The notes under the pieces are model-generated. The model was not told the origin of the DNA, made no database searches, and saw only the letters and a list, made by a program, of their open reading frames with translations. A stretch of 12,709 nt of DNA from JAKBCQ01 sp021807585 (GTDB lineage Bacteria > Planctomycetota > Planctomycetia > Isosphaerales > Isosphaeraceae). Position numbers and translations under genes: made by a program. Positions 1 through 7,170 of the stretch are shown here, in pieces. The DNA is taken from positions 1 through 12,709 of the forward strand of contig DAHWFG010000377.1 in assembly GCA_027325115.1 (NCBI GenBank), given 5' to 3'. The first letter of the stretch is position 1. The number at the start of each line of letters is the position of its first letter.

Positions 1-1860
1 CGGATCGGGCATATATGTGGCGAGGAGTTCGCCCGATTTCTTGGCGCGCGCCAGGATCGATCGAAACAGGCCGATCTCCAGATTCAAAAACGCCGTCTCG
101 GTGCGGAGCGCGATCCCCCCAGGACCCGTGAAATTCGCGTCGGCGCGGAACCCGACGCCGCGATATCCCGCCGCTATTGCAAGATATGTCCATATTCGTA
201 ATTGCTCGGGCTGAATCGTCGGCCGTCCCCATTCGGGAGGGGTTCCCGTCCCCCAGATCGCCTCCTGAAACCGCGGCGAAGGTTTGGCGTCGATCAACAG
301 CCAGAACAATGCGTTGGGGTTTTCAAACCCCAGATCGACCCGCTGCTTAAGGAATGCGAGCGATTCGAGCGGGTCGCGCATCCGACCCCAGTTGCGCGCC
401 TCGACGCCGATCAGATCGATGTTTTTGGGAGGCCGCGCGTAATCTTCGATCGCTCCGTCGACCCAAGCCGTCGTCATCCGCGAAACGTTCGTATTCCAAT
501 CATGAAAATCGGTGATGACGCCACGCATAAGATCACGATTCCGATTCCGGTCGGCGAGATCGGGTTCGAGCCCCAAACCCCTACCGATGTTCCAGAACGC
601 GACGCGATCCGCCGCTGAGAACGCCTGCACGCGTTGCATCACGGTTTCTTTATCAATTGGTCCCGTCGCGTGGATTTCCGGCATCAGCAAAAAACCGTCG
701 CGCACGGCGTCGGCGATCCTTGAATCGTCGGCGTCGGGCTCGATCGCGATCACGTCGAACCCCGCCTGACGGAGCGGCAAAACCTTCGCTCCCGGAGCGC
801 TGATCAGCGAGAAGAACCAGGGCTTTTCATCAAGCGTTAATAACCCCTCGCGGAGCGCGACACGCGGAGCGGCGGCTTTTCCCTCGGGAGATCCCCCTTT
901 TTCGGCGGCGGGCCCGCGACGGTCTTTGGTGAATTCGGCGAGCGCTTCGGCGGGAACGGGATACGCCTCGAGATCGTCGAGAAAAACCTCGGTTTCTCCC
1001 GGTCCCGCGTACAAATTCACGACGACTTGATCGATATACGCTCCGTCGAGCGGAACGGGGCGCTTCGTCGCGGCGCGCAACACCCGCACCCGCCTTCGCA
1101 CCTGAAGCTGCACCTCGCTTAACAGCAACTTCCGCCAAATGTTCACCGTGTCGATCGCGGCGCCCGATACCAATATAAACGAAGGCTGATGCGTATCGGG
1201 GTCGATATCCGCAGGCAAAACGACCCGCGCCATCAACCGCACTCCCTCACGATTCGATCGTACATATAAACCAATTTCGGAGTTGGGTCCGACCGGAATC
1301 TTGGGGATCTCATGACTGTAATACACCGATCCGCCGACCCCCGCCTCGAACGCGATCCGCTCCGAGCTTTTCCCCTCGCGCGCCTTCGTTTCCGTCCGTT
1401 CATGCGCGATGATGCGAACCGCGGTGTCGGCTTGCTCGCGACGCCACGTCGTCTCCTTCGATTCAAACCGATCGCGATAACTAACGGGCTCGACGACGGG
1501 CTTTTGCTCAAGCGACGCGTCGCGCTGCTCTCCTTCAACCGCAGCGGCCGCGGCCGCTGGCTTCGCTCGCTCTCGATCGCGACGATCGGATCGATTTCGG
1601 TTCGCCTGCGCATCGTCCGGCGGATTCCCCGATCCGCCTCGTGTCGTGCTTTCCTCCGGAAATCCAGCCTCTTCCCCCGCCTTGGGCCCGATCTCGGGAT
1701 TGACGATCGGGGGCACGATCGGTTTGGTTTCGTCTTGAGCGCGCGCGCGAGCGGCGAACAAACATAATGCGATCGTCGTGATCGTCGTGATCGTCGTCCT
1801 CGCGACCCCCAACGACAACCCCAGTCCCCGCCACGCTCGCGATCCCGAACGCTTCGCCAT
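1..1860 (-). CDS. Secreted glycoside-hydrolase-like (GH-A TIM-barrel type) protein, N-terminal 620 residues, runs off the left edge
   Basis: The minus frame from the ATG at 1860 has no stop down to base 1, so at least 620 codons are present and the C-terminus is missing. The start is supported by an AGGGAGGGG Shine-Dalgarno (1870-1878). Residues 1-41 form a long signal peptide (basic start, TTI-repeat hydrophobic stretch, ARARA then QDE). Residues ~42-160 are charged and low-complexity. Residues ~165-300 look like a beta jelly-roll ending in GPGETEVFLDDLEAYP. From ~340 (LTLDEKPWFFSLI, then LRQAGFDVIAI) a barrel-like domain begins, with FWNIGRGLGLE at ~503-513, IDLIGVEARNWGR at ~481-493 of the sequence read 5' of position 420, and RIWTYLAIAAGYRGVGFRA at ~555-573, a pattern typical of GH-A superfamily barrels and common in planctomycete secreted proteins. 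I cannot name catalytic acids or the substrate. It is presumably exported and acts on polysaccharide, but this is inference. Confidence 0.8.
   Translation of the reverse strand, partial: MAKRSGSRAWRGLGLSLGVARTTITTITTIALCLFAARARAQDETKPIVPPIVNPEIGPKAGEEAGFPEESTTRGGSGNPPDDAQANRNRSDRRDRERAKPAAAAAAVEGEQRDASLEQKPVVEPVSYRDRFESKETTWRREQADTAVRIIAHERTETKAREGKSSERIAFEAGVGGSVYYSHEIPKIPVGPNSEIGLYVRSNREGVRLMARVVLPADIDPDTHQPSFILVSGAAIDTVNIWRKLLLSEVQLQVRRRVRVLRAATKRPVPLDGAYIDQVVVNLYAGPGETEVFLDDLEAYPVPAEALAEFTKDRRGPAAEKGGSPEGKAAAPRVALREGLLTLDEKPWFFSLISAPGAKVLPLRQAGFDVIAIEPDADDSRIADAVRDGFLLMPEIHATGPIDKETVMQRVQAFSAADRVAFWNIGRGLGLEPDLADRNRNRDLMRGVITDFHDWNTNVSRMTTAWVDGAIEDYARPPKNIDLIGVEARNWGRMRDPLESLAFLKQRVDLGFENPNALFWLLIDAKPSPRFQEAIWGTGTPPEWGRPTIQPEQLRIWTYLAIAAGYRGVGFRADANFTGPGGIALRTETAFLNLEIGLFRSILARAKKSGELLATYMPDP
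1771..1797. repeat. Three perfect tandem 9-bp repeats (GATCGTCGT) inside the signal-peptide coding sequence
   Basis: The unit GATCGTCGT occurs three times without mismatch. On the coding (minus) strand it encodes Thr-Thr-Ile three times within the hydrophobic part of the predicted signal peptide. Gain or loss of a unit would lengthen or shorten this stretch by three residues without a frameshift. Confidence 0.85.
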
Positions 1861-2150
1861 GCGCTCAATCCCCTCCCTGGGACACAAGCCAAAGCCGAAC
1901 ACCGCAGATACCGATTCGCATTATTTGTATCGGCGGAAGGGGATATCGAAAAGATCAATACAACCGAAGCTCAAGCCCAAACCGCTCAAACGAAGCCCGC
2001 CGCGATCGCCAAACCGTTCAGGTATCCGCTCGACGATCCCGACCCTATGCCAACCCGATCGTTACGGAATGTTAAAATGAATCGATTGAGCGTTCTAGGC
2101 AATCTGTGTGCTATGTTTGGAGAGACGGTATCTCGGGGAGACGACACCAA
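1861..2150. other. Divergent intergenic region between the glycoside-hydrolase-like gene and the coiled-coil gene
   Basis: About 290 bases separate the two divergent starts, so promoters for both should lie here. The right half is AT-rich (GTTAAAATGAAT near 2070). A weak candidate for the rightward promoter is TTGAGC (2086-2091) with TATGTT (2112-2117), but the spacing of 20 is long and I do not rely on it. Open frames crossing this stretch look like shadows. Confidence 0.4.
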
Positions 2151-2465
2151 ATGAATTCAGCCACAATCGGGATGGACGGGATGACGGGAATCTATCAATC
2201 GAGCGCGGTTCCATCGGGATTGATCGAGCTGCGGGATCGGGTTCGATCGATGCCCTCCGAGGTTCGATCGGTGCTTGAGCCAATCGTCGACGACGCGTGC
2301 GAGGACGCGATGTTTCGCGGTCGCGTGTTGAACGTGGCGCGAGACGCGCTCGAACGGCTCCGGCTTGATCTGGCGATGACGCGATTCGATCTCGACGCGA
2401 CGCGTCGCGAACGCGAGACGCTGAGAAAGCTTCTCGACCGCGAGGTCGATACATTCGACAATTGA
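2151..2465 (+). CDS. Small coiled-coil protein of unknown function (104 residues)
   Basis: I do not recognise a named family. The ATG at 2151 has a GGGGAG Shine-Dalgarno (2135-2140) 10 bases upstream; a GTG 45 bases earlier in the same frame has no such site and adds residues that look non-coding. The N-terminus is short and polar with Gly and Met. From about residue 35 the sequence is strongly amphipathic and charged (DALERLRLDLAMTRFDLDAT, then RRERETLRKLLDRE), which predicts one long alpha-helix or coiled coil reaching almost to the end. There is no signal peptide or membrane segment, so it is probably cytoplasmic. It lies alone, divergent from the glycoside-hydrolase-like gene and 170 bases before the secreted peptidase gene. 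Codon use (many CGA, GAT, CTC) resembles its neighbours. It may be a regulatory or structural adaptor, but this is a guess. Confidence 0.65.
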   Translation: MNSATIGMDGMTGIYQSSAVPSGLIELRDRVRSMPSEVRSVLEPIVDDACEDAMFRGRVLNVARDALERLRLDLAMTRFDLDATRRERETLRKLLDREVDTFDN

Positions 2466-2635
2466 AGCGAACTATCATCATGCGATCAAGCGTTACGCTA
2501 TCCACGCATGAGGCGACGACAATCCGGCGATTCTCGGGCGCTTGCATTTTGTGTTCGACCCGTTGAAATTTGACGAGAAATCGGCGAAGCTCCTCACGAA
2601 CTTCTCTCGATCACGCGTTTTCTTCGGAGCCGTCG

Positions 2636-3745
2636 ATGCCCCGCGTCTTCTTGTCTTTGCTTGCGCTCACATGTTTACTCGTTTTCTGCACGACGAATTT
2701 GTCATCGCCCGCCTTCGCGGCGGGTCGGGCAGCGGCTGAAGACGAATCCGCGAAGGCGAAATTGACGGCCGCGGTCGAATCGTCGCTCGTATCGGCGGGG
2801 GAACGGATCCGTCAGTTCGCGCTCGACGGCGACGCTCAAACATATTTCGCTTCGGAAAAAAACGCCGCTCCGACCGATCATTTCACGCTGAAGCTCGATC
2901 ATCCCGCGCGGATCAAATCGATCGTCGTCACGACAGGCAAGCCGGATGGAACCGATAAGCTCGCCGGGGGTTCGGTTGAGATTTCCAACGACGCGAAAAT
3001 CTTTGTTGAGCAAGCGATATTTCAGAACGGCGAGGCTCACGTTTGGTCGCCCGAAGGCGAGGTGCGAGCCGTTCGCATCAAGCCCTCCGCCGATTGCAAA
3101 ACGCCCCTCGTCGTGCGCGAGATCGCTCTCGAATCCAACCCCAAGGTCGCGACGTTCAAATACCCCGTCGAGTTCACGATCGACGTCACCGAAGCGCCCG
3201 AGATGAAAGCGTGGGCCGAGAAGGCCGTCGCCGCGTGCGAACGATCGTACACGATGATCAACGACGAACTGTTCAGCGAGGGTTTCACGCCTCCTCGAAC
3301 GATCCTGATGACGCTCAAATCGAATTATCGCGGCGTCGCCGCGACGGGAGGCGATCGCATCATCGGATCGGTCAAGTATTTCAAAGATCATCCCGACGAT
3401 ATCGGCGCGATGGTTCACGAAACCGTACACGTCGTACAAAGCTATCGCCGTGGGAACAACCCTTCATGGCTAGTGGAAGGGATCAGTGATTATATTCGTT
3501 TTTTCAAATATGAACCCTCCGCCCTCAAACCGTTAAACCGCGAGCAGGCCCGCTACGATCGGAGCTACCGAATCTCCGCGGCGTTCCTGGCGTATTTAGT
3601 CAACAAATATGATAAAGATCTGATTCGTAAGCTCAACAAGGCGATGCGGCAAGGCGAATACGACGAAAAACTCTTTCAAGAGATCACCGGCAAGCCGCTC
3701 AAAGACCTGGGAGAAGAATGGCGCGATTCGCTCGAAAAACACTGA
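2636..3745 (+). CDS. Secreted basic-secretory-protein-family (BSP) zinc peptidase-like protein with an N-terminal discoidin-like domain
   Basis: The ATG at 2636 is preferred because GGAG (2626-2629) precedes it and it opens directly into a signal peptide (MPRVFLSLLALTCLLVF, cleavage probably after PAFA). The protein has 369 residues. Residues ~45-165 form a beta-rich segment (FTLKLDHPARIKSIVVTTG, GSVEISND, VRAVRIKPS) resembling an F5/8C or discoidin-like fold. The C-terminal part is the BSP domain: HETVHVVQ at 261-268 supplies the HExxH zinc motif (H261, E262, H265), followed by NPSWLVEGISDYIRFFKY at 275-292, the usual W-L-x-E-G-x-x-D-Y signature of the family. Family members are thought to be metallopeptidases of the gluzincin type, though few have a demonstrated substrate. 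It should act outside the cytoplasm. It stands alone between short intergenic gaps and is convergent with the RDD gene. Confidence 0.9.
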   Translation: MPRVFLSLLALTCLLVFCTTNLSSPAFAAGRAAAEDESAKAKLTAAVESSLVSAGERIRQFALDGDAQTYFASEKNAAPTDHFTLKLDHPARIKSIVVTTGKPDGTDKLAGGSVEISNDAKIFVEQAIFQNGEAHVWSPEGEVRAVRIKPSADCKTPLVVREIALESNPKVATFKYPVEFTIDVTEAPEMKAWAEKAVAACERSYTMINDELFSEGFTPPRTILMTLKSNYRGVAATGGDRIIGSVKYFKDHPDDIGAMVHETVHVVQSYRRGNNPSWLVEGISDYIRFFKYEPSALKPLNREQARYDRSYRISAAFLAYLVNKYDKDLIRKLNKAMRQGEYDEKLFQEITGKPLKDLGEEWRDSLEKH

Positions 3746-3765
3746 GAGGCTATCCGGAAAAACTC

Positions 3766-3800
3766 CCGAAACCCAATCGGCTCGATTTTACCGGTTTCGG
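3766..3800. terminator. Hairpin between convergent genes, likely terminator for the minus-strand RDD gene and possibly bidirectional
   Basis: CCGAAACC (3766-3773) pairs perfectly with GGTTTCGG (3793-3800), and an inner stem AATCG/CGATT (3775-3779 with 3783-3787) closes a GCT loop. Read on the minus strand the stem is followed by GAGTTTTTCC, a short T-run as expected for intrinsic termination. On the plus strand the trailing sequence is not T-rich, so termination of the peptidase gene here is less certain. Confidence 0.55.
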
Positions 3801-3837
3801 CGCCGATTCACAAATAGAACCAGCATACGCTAAATAT

Positions 3838-4311
3838 CTAGATGTCGGTTCGTTCTGATTGGGAGGGCGAACCTCCGGGTGAGCCTCTTCTCGTAAACTC
3901 AGGCGACCAGGCCGATTTATCGGTCAATGATCGCAAACATAATAATGCGGCTAACCAGAAGGTTCGCCCTTGTTTGATCACGCGGATGTGGAGCAACCGC
4001 TTGCCGGGGGTCTGACCGTTCATCAGCCACTCGAGCACGATGAAATAGCCGTTGTAAATCGCGAAAAAAACGAGCGACGCGATCCCCGCGGCCCATTCGC
4101 GACTTTCAAGCACGATCTGATCCATCAGAACCACCATAATATTAATAAGGAGATTTACCATTACATAACAGAAAAAGAACATGATCAAAAAATCAATAAA
4201 GTACGCCGCGGCTCGGCTTCCCGGACCCGCCAGAGCGTACGAGAGCTCGATGTTTTCCGGAGTGCGGATCGTAACGGTGCGGCGCGAAAGAGGTGACTGA
4301 TGCTCGCTCAT
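3838..4311 (-). CDS. RDD-family membrane protein, apparently truncated at its 3' end
   Basis: The 157-residue product begins with the usual RDD lead-in (TVTIRTPENIELSYALAG), then GSRAAAYFIDFLI with the conserved Arg and Asp of the first helix, a first hydrophobic segment at ~33-65, a second at ~76-95, and NGQTPGKRLLHIRVI at ~97-111, the motif linking helices 2 and 3. Normal RDD proteins then continue with a third helix and a conserved D-x-x-A-G-T ending. Here similarity stops at about residue 113 and the tail is short, polar and Ser/Pro/Arg-rich without a membrane segment. The break falls on one arm of an 11-bp inverted repeat (3864-3970). Other frames do not restore the missing helix. The ATG at 4311 overlaps the start of the divergent SpoIIM gene by 12 bases and has no clear Shine-Dalgarno. 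The role of RDD proteins is largely unknown (ion or small-molecule transport has been suggested). It may be a decaying gene. Confidence 0.65.
   Translation of the reverse strand: MSEHQSPLSRRTVTIRTPENIELSYALAGPGSRAAAYFIDFLIMFFFCYVMVNLLINIMVVLMDQIVLESREWAAGIASLVFFAIYNGYFIVLEWLMNGQTPGKRLLHIRVIKQGRTFWLAALLCLRSLTDKSAWSPEFTRRGSPGGSPSQSERTDI
3864..3970. repeat. 107-bp segment bounded by a perfect 11-bp inverted repeat at the RDD gene's break point
   Basis: AGGGCGAACCT (3864-3874) and its exact reverse complement AGGTTCGCCCT (3960-3970) face each other with 85 bases between them. RDD similarity in the minus-strand gene ends at the right arm. The layout resembles a small inserted element with terminal inverted repeats or the scar of one. 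I see no flanking target duplication. Confidence 0.55.
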
Positions 4312-5289
4312 GAGTTTATCCGATTACATCAAGACGAATGGGCGCGGCTCCGCGTTTTTCTTGACAAGGCGGGCCGCGTTTCGCCGGCGAAGGTTCCGCT
4401 CGCCGAGTTCCGCGAGGGGGGATCGCTTTACCGCCGCGCGGTCTCCGATCTCGCTTACGTCCGCATGCGCTACGCCGATCATCCGATCGTCAAAGATCTT
4501 GAACAGCTCGTCGGTCGAGCGCACAGCATTCTGTATCAGGCGGTCCGCTCGGATTCAAGAAGCGGGCGTGATTTTTGGCTTTCCACATGGCCGAATCGTG
4601 TACTCGAAGCCGCTCGACCGATCGTCATCGCGACTTGGATCTTTTGGATCGGCGCGATTCTGGGATTCCTGCTCACATCATGGAATCCTGTACTTGAAGG
4701 TTTATTCGTTAGCCCGCCGATGCGCGAAGCGATCGCCAATAAGCGATTGTGGACCGAATCGCTCACGCGAACCGCCCCCAGCGCGGGAAGTCAAATCGCC
4801 ACCCACAACATCAGCGTCTCGCTCTTAACGTGGGGTTTGGGACTGACGTTCGGAATCGGGACCGTTTGGCTTTTGCTCTTCAACGGCCTGATGCTGGGAG
4901 CGATTTCCGCGGCCTGCCTGCGGGCGGGAATGCTCGTTCCGCTCCTCGAATTTATCGTCGGGCACGGCTCGCTCGAACTCCCCGCGATCTGGATCAGCGG
5001 CGGCGCGGGCCTCATTTTGGCTCAGGCGATGCTCTTTCCAGGGCGTTACCGCCGAGGAGTCGAGCTGCGACTCAAAGGACGAACGTCGATCCAGATCGTG
5101 GTCGGAATCATACCCCTCCTGCTCGTCGCGGGCGCCGTCGAAGCGTTCGTCTCGCCGAGCGGAATTCCAGGAGTCGTCAAGGCCGCGCTCGGGCTTTGCC
5201 TCGGCTTATCCCTCGTCGGCTTCGTCTTCGCCCGCGGTCGTTCCAGGGCCGAACAATCGCGGCCGAGTCTCGCGACAACCATTAGTTAA
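4300..5289 (+). CDS. SpoIIM-family (stage II sporulation protein M, DUF95) integral membrane protein
   Basis: The 329-residue protein has a soluble helical N-terminus (residues 1-100; HQDEWARLRVFLDKAG), then several membrane segments. These include IVIATWIFWIGAILGFLL at ~107-125, a cluster around HNISVSLLTWGLGLTFGIG that continues into LLFNGLMLGAISAA at ~168-210, LLEFIVGHGSLELPAIWISG at ~215-235, and two near the C-terminus (~265-285 and ~295-312). The HNISVSLLTW and HGSLELPAIW blocks are the characteristic signature of the family. In Bacillus SpoIIM is part of the septal peptidoglycan machinery; in non-sporulating bacteria the role is unknown and it is often found with RDD, MoxR and DUF58 genes. 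AGAGG (4289-4293) precedes the ATG by 6 bases. The gene is divergent from the RDD gene, with overlapping starts, which fits a functional link between the two. Confidence 0.92.
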   Translation: MLAHEFIRLHQDEWARLRVFLDKAGRVSPAKVPLAEFREGGSLYRRAVSDLAYVRMRYADHPIVKDLEQLVGRAHSILYQAVRSDSRSGRDFWLSTWPNRVLEAARPIVIATWIFWIGAILGFLLTSWNPVLEGLFVSPPMREAIANKRLWTESLTRTAPSAGSQIATHNISVSLLTWGLGLTFGIGTVWLLLFNGLMLGAISAACLRAGMLVPLLEFIVGHGSLELPAIWISGGAGLILAQAMLFPGRYRRGVELRLKGRTSIQIVVGIIPLLLVAGAVEAFVSPSGIPGVVKAALGLCLGLSLVGFVFARGRSRAEQSRPSLATTIS

Positions 5290-5391
5290 TATCAATATCA
5301 CTAAAATATTGTTATACACCGATTCTCCGTTGTGAGCCGCGCCGGTATAGCGTTAAGTATGAATATATTTATGCCAGAACGCGTTTAATCA

Positions 5392-6267
5392 TCACGATTC
5401 GACGCGGCGCGGCGCCGATTTCGCTCCGTTCGACGCGGGGTCGATCGTCGTTTTCTCGTCGTCCGATCGCTTTTCTCGAAGCTTCGCATCCTCAAAGCGA
5501 GTCGCCTCGGGCTCGCCTGAGAGCGGATCGCAATCCACCGCGGCCGTGGTCGCCGTCGCCGTCGTTCCCGCGGCGTTCCGCACGGTTTCGAGCGTCGTTT
5601 CCAAGGAGGGAACGCTGAGATCGTCGGGAGGAAGCGGTACGACATCGGCGATCGGCACCGCGGGACCGACGGGCGCCCCCGCTCGCTTCATCGCGCGATA
5701 ATATCGATAAATCACAATCGAACCGATCACCACCGCCGCGGCCAGCGTAAGCCAGTGCTGCCAGTGCTGAAACTTGCGGAACATCCCTTCGATCTGTCTC
5801 GTGAACACCCAACCCATGCCGAACATCAGGCTCGTGCTCAACGAAGCCGCCAGCAGATCGGTGATGAACAGCCGCAACGGAGGAAGCTTGAGAATCCCCG
5901 CCGTCAAATACGCGGCCGTTCGAAACCCGACCGCGAATCGACCCAGTATTAATATTTTGAAACCATGTCGATGAAAATATCCCTTAATTTGAGCCTCGCG
6001 TGCGCGGGTGAGGAATTTGCGAGTGATCGGAAACGAGAGCACCTTTTCGCCGTAAAAATAACCGAGGAAGTAGACGACGAAATCGCCCGCCAAAACCCCC
6101 GCGAAGCTCGCCAGAAACGCCCACGGCGCCGAAAGCGCGCCTTTGCGGGAAAACACCGCGGCGAGAATGATCGGCGCCTCCTCGGGGACGGGAAGGCCCA
6201 ATCCGCCCAGTACGAGAAGCAGAAAAATCCCCACATAGCCTAATTTTTCAACAAGTTCCTGCGTCAA
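5392..6267 (-). CDS. DedA/VTT-domain (SNARE-associated) membrane protein with a long disordered C-terminal tail
   Basis: The start is a TTG at 6267, supported by GGGAG (forward positions 6277-6281) 9 bases upstream. In the 291-residue product, residues 1-190 are the VTT domain: LGGLGLPVPEEAPIILAAVF at 20-39 with the conserved Pro and Glu-Glu, membrane stretches at ~12-40, 48-70, 131-155 and 172-188, and GRFAVGFRTAAYLTAG at 109-124 with the conserved R110 and R116 that are important in DedA proteins. DedA members are linked to lipid scrambling or flipping (including undecaprenyl phosphate) and to envelope and proton-motive-force homeostasis. Residues ~193-291 are a polar, Pro/Ala/Thr/Glu-rich tail not typical of the family, and are predicted to be cytoplasmic and disordered. 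The gene converges on the SpoIIM gene with a 102-bp AT-rich gap and is divergent from purE. Confidence 0.93.
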   Translation of the reverse strand: MTQELVEKLGYVGIFLLLVLGGLGLPVPEEAPIILAAVFSRKGALSAPWAFLASFAGVLAGDFVVYFLGYFYGEKVLSFPITRKFLTRAREAQIKGYFHRHGFKILILGRFAVGFRTAAYLTAGILKLPPLRLFITDLLAASLSTSLMFGMGWVFTRQIEGMFRKFQHWQHWLTLAAAVVIGSIVIYRYYRAMKRAGAPVGPAVPIADVVPLPPDDLSVPSLETTLETVRNAAGTTATATTAAVDCDPLSGEPEATRFEDAKLREKRSDDEKTTIDPASNGAKSAPRRVES

Positions 6268-6630
6268 ACCGTTCGTCTCCCGCGTTCGGCTCTTTCATCG
6301 ACCCGACCGATCGTCCTCGCGCCTTCATCATAACGACGATCGACCGCCCGACGTATCCGCGACCGTTCGCGTTTCGAGCTTTCGACCTTCGACAAACCGT
6401 TTGAACCGCCGATTCCAGCCTTCTCGTCGTGCTCGCCGCGCCTCAATCGTCGTAACGCGTCGGTTGGTTCTTGGCCTGAAACCGCTCGATTCGATCCGTC
6501 GCAAGGTTTGCACGCGCTGGCGTTATCGTTCCCGTCGGCGTAGGATTTAGAACCTTTACCGCGGGCGAACGGGAGTTTGCGCGTCGCGCCGATCCAGGAC
6601 AGGGATTATAGCGAATCGAGTCGATTCACG
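6268..6630. other. Divergent intergenic region upstream of purE and the DedA gene (363 bp)
   Basis: No convincing gene was found; the short minus-strand frames here are Arg/Ser-rich and lack family features. It must hold the promoters of the DedA gene (leftward) and the purE group (rightward), but I cannot point to clear -35/-10 pairs. I see no purine-riboswitch-like or PurR-box-like element. The purE frame can be extended upstream to a TTG at 6577, which I do not favour. Confidence 0.5.
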
Positions 6631-7170
6631 ATGACGAATCACGAGCACGATCACAACCACGACCACAAAAACCCCCACGCGAGCGAGCGTCCCCATCCGC
6701 TCGTCGCCGTGGTGATGGGAAGCCGAACCGATTGGGACACGATGCGTCACGCGTCGGAGATGCTCAACGATTTGGGCGTGCCGCACGAATGTAAGGTCGT
6801 CTCGGCGCATCGGACACCCGATCGGATGTTCCATTTTGGAAGAACCGCCGAGGAACGCGGCATTGAGGTGATCATCGCCGGAGCGGGGGGCGCTGCGCAC
6901 CTGCCGGGAATGCTCGCCGCGGTGACGATCCTCCCCGTGCTCGGCGTGCCGATCGAAAGCCGCGCGCTCCGCGGCATCGATTCGCTCTTATCAATCGTAC
7001 AAATGCCAAAGGGGATCCCCGTGGGAACTTTGGCGATCGGCGCGTCGGGCGCCTCGAACGCGGCGCTGTTCGCGGCGTCGATCCTTGCTCGGACGCGTCC
7101 CGATATCCGCTCGGCGCTCGCAAGCTATCGCCAGGCGCAGACCGATGGAGTCGTCGAGGCGCCCGAATGA
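6631..7170 (+). CDS. purE: N5-carboxyaminoimidazole ribonucleotide mutase (PurE, class I)
   Basis: PurE converts N5-CAIR, the product of PurK, into CAIR in de novo purine synthesis. The ATG at 6631 gives 179 residues, close to the E. coli length of 169. Conserved blocks are VMGSRTDW at 28-35 (substrate-binding S31 and D34), VVSAHRTPD at 56-64 with the catalytic His60 and Arg61, IIAGAGGAAHLPGM at 81-94, and SIVQMPKGIPVGTLAIG further on. These match class I, the form that works with PurK. Residues 1-16 are an unusual His/Asp-rich leader (HEHDHNHDH) absent from standard PurE. The gene overlaps purK by four bases (ATGA), which implies translational coupling. A TTG 54 bases upstream is in frame but adds an atypical segment. 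Confidence 0.97.
   Translation: MTNHEHDHNHDHKNPHASERPHPLVAVVMGSRTDWDTMRHASEMLNDLGVPHECKVVSAHRTPDRMFHFGRTAEERGIEVIIAGAGGAAHLPGMLAAVTILPVLGVPIESRALRGIDSLLSIVQMPKGIPVGTLAIGASGASNAALFAASILARTRPDIRSALASYRQAQTDGVVEAPE

Noticed and set aside
1233..1958. Minus-strand frame of 241 residues, and a plus-strand frame 1312-1767
   Set aside because: Both overlap the well-supported secreted protein in other frames; compositions are Arg/Ser-rich as expected for shadows.
2702..3439. Minus-strand frame of 245 residues opposite the secreted peptidase
   Set aside because: Shadow of a gene with signal peptide and HExxH motif; no independent support.
6264..6513. Short minus-strand frames upstream of the DedA gene
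   Set aside because: Low-complexity Arg/Ser-rich products, no ribosome-binding site, and they lie in what should be promoter DNA.
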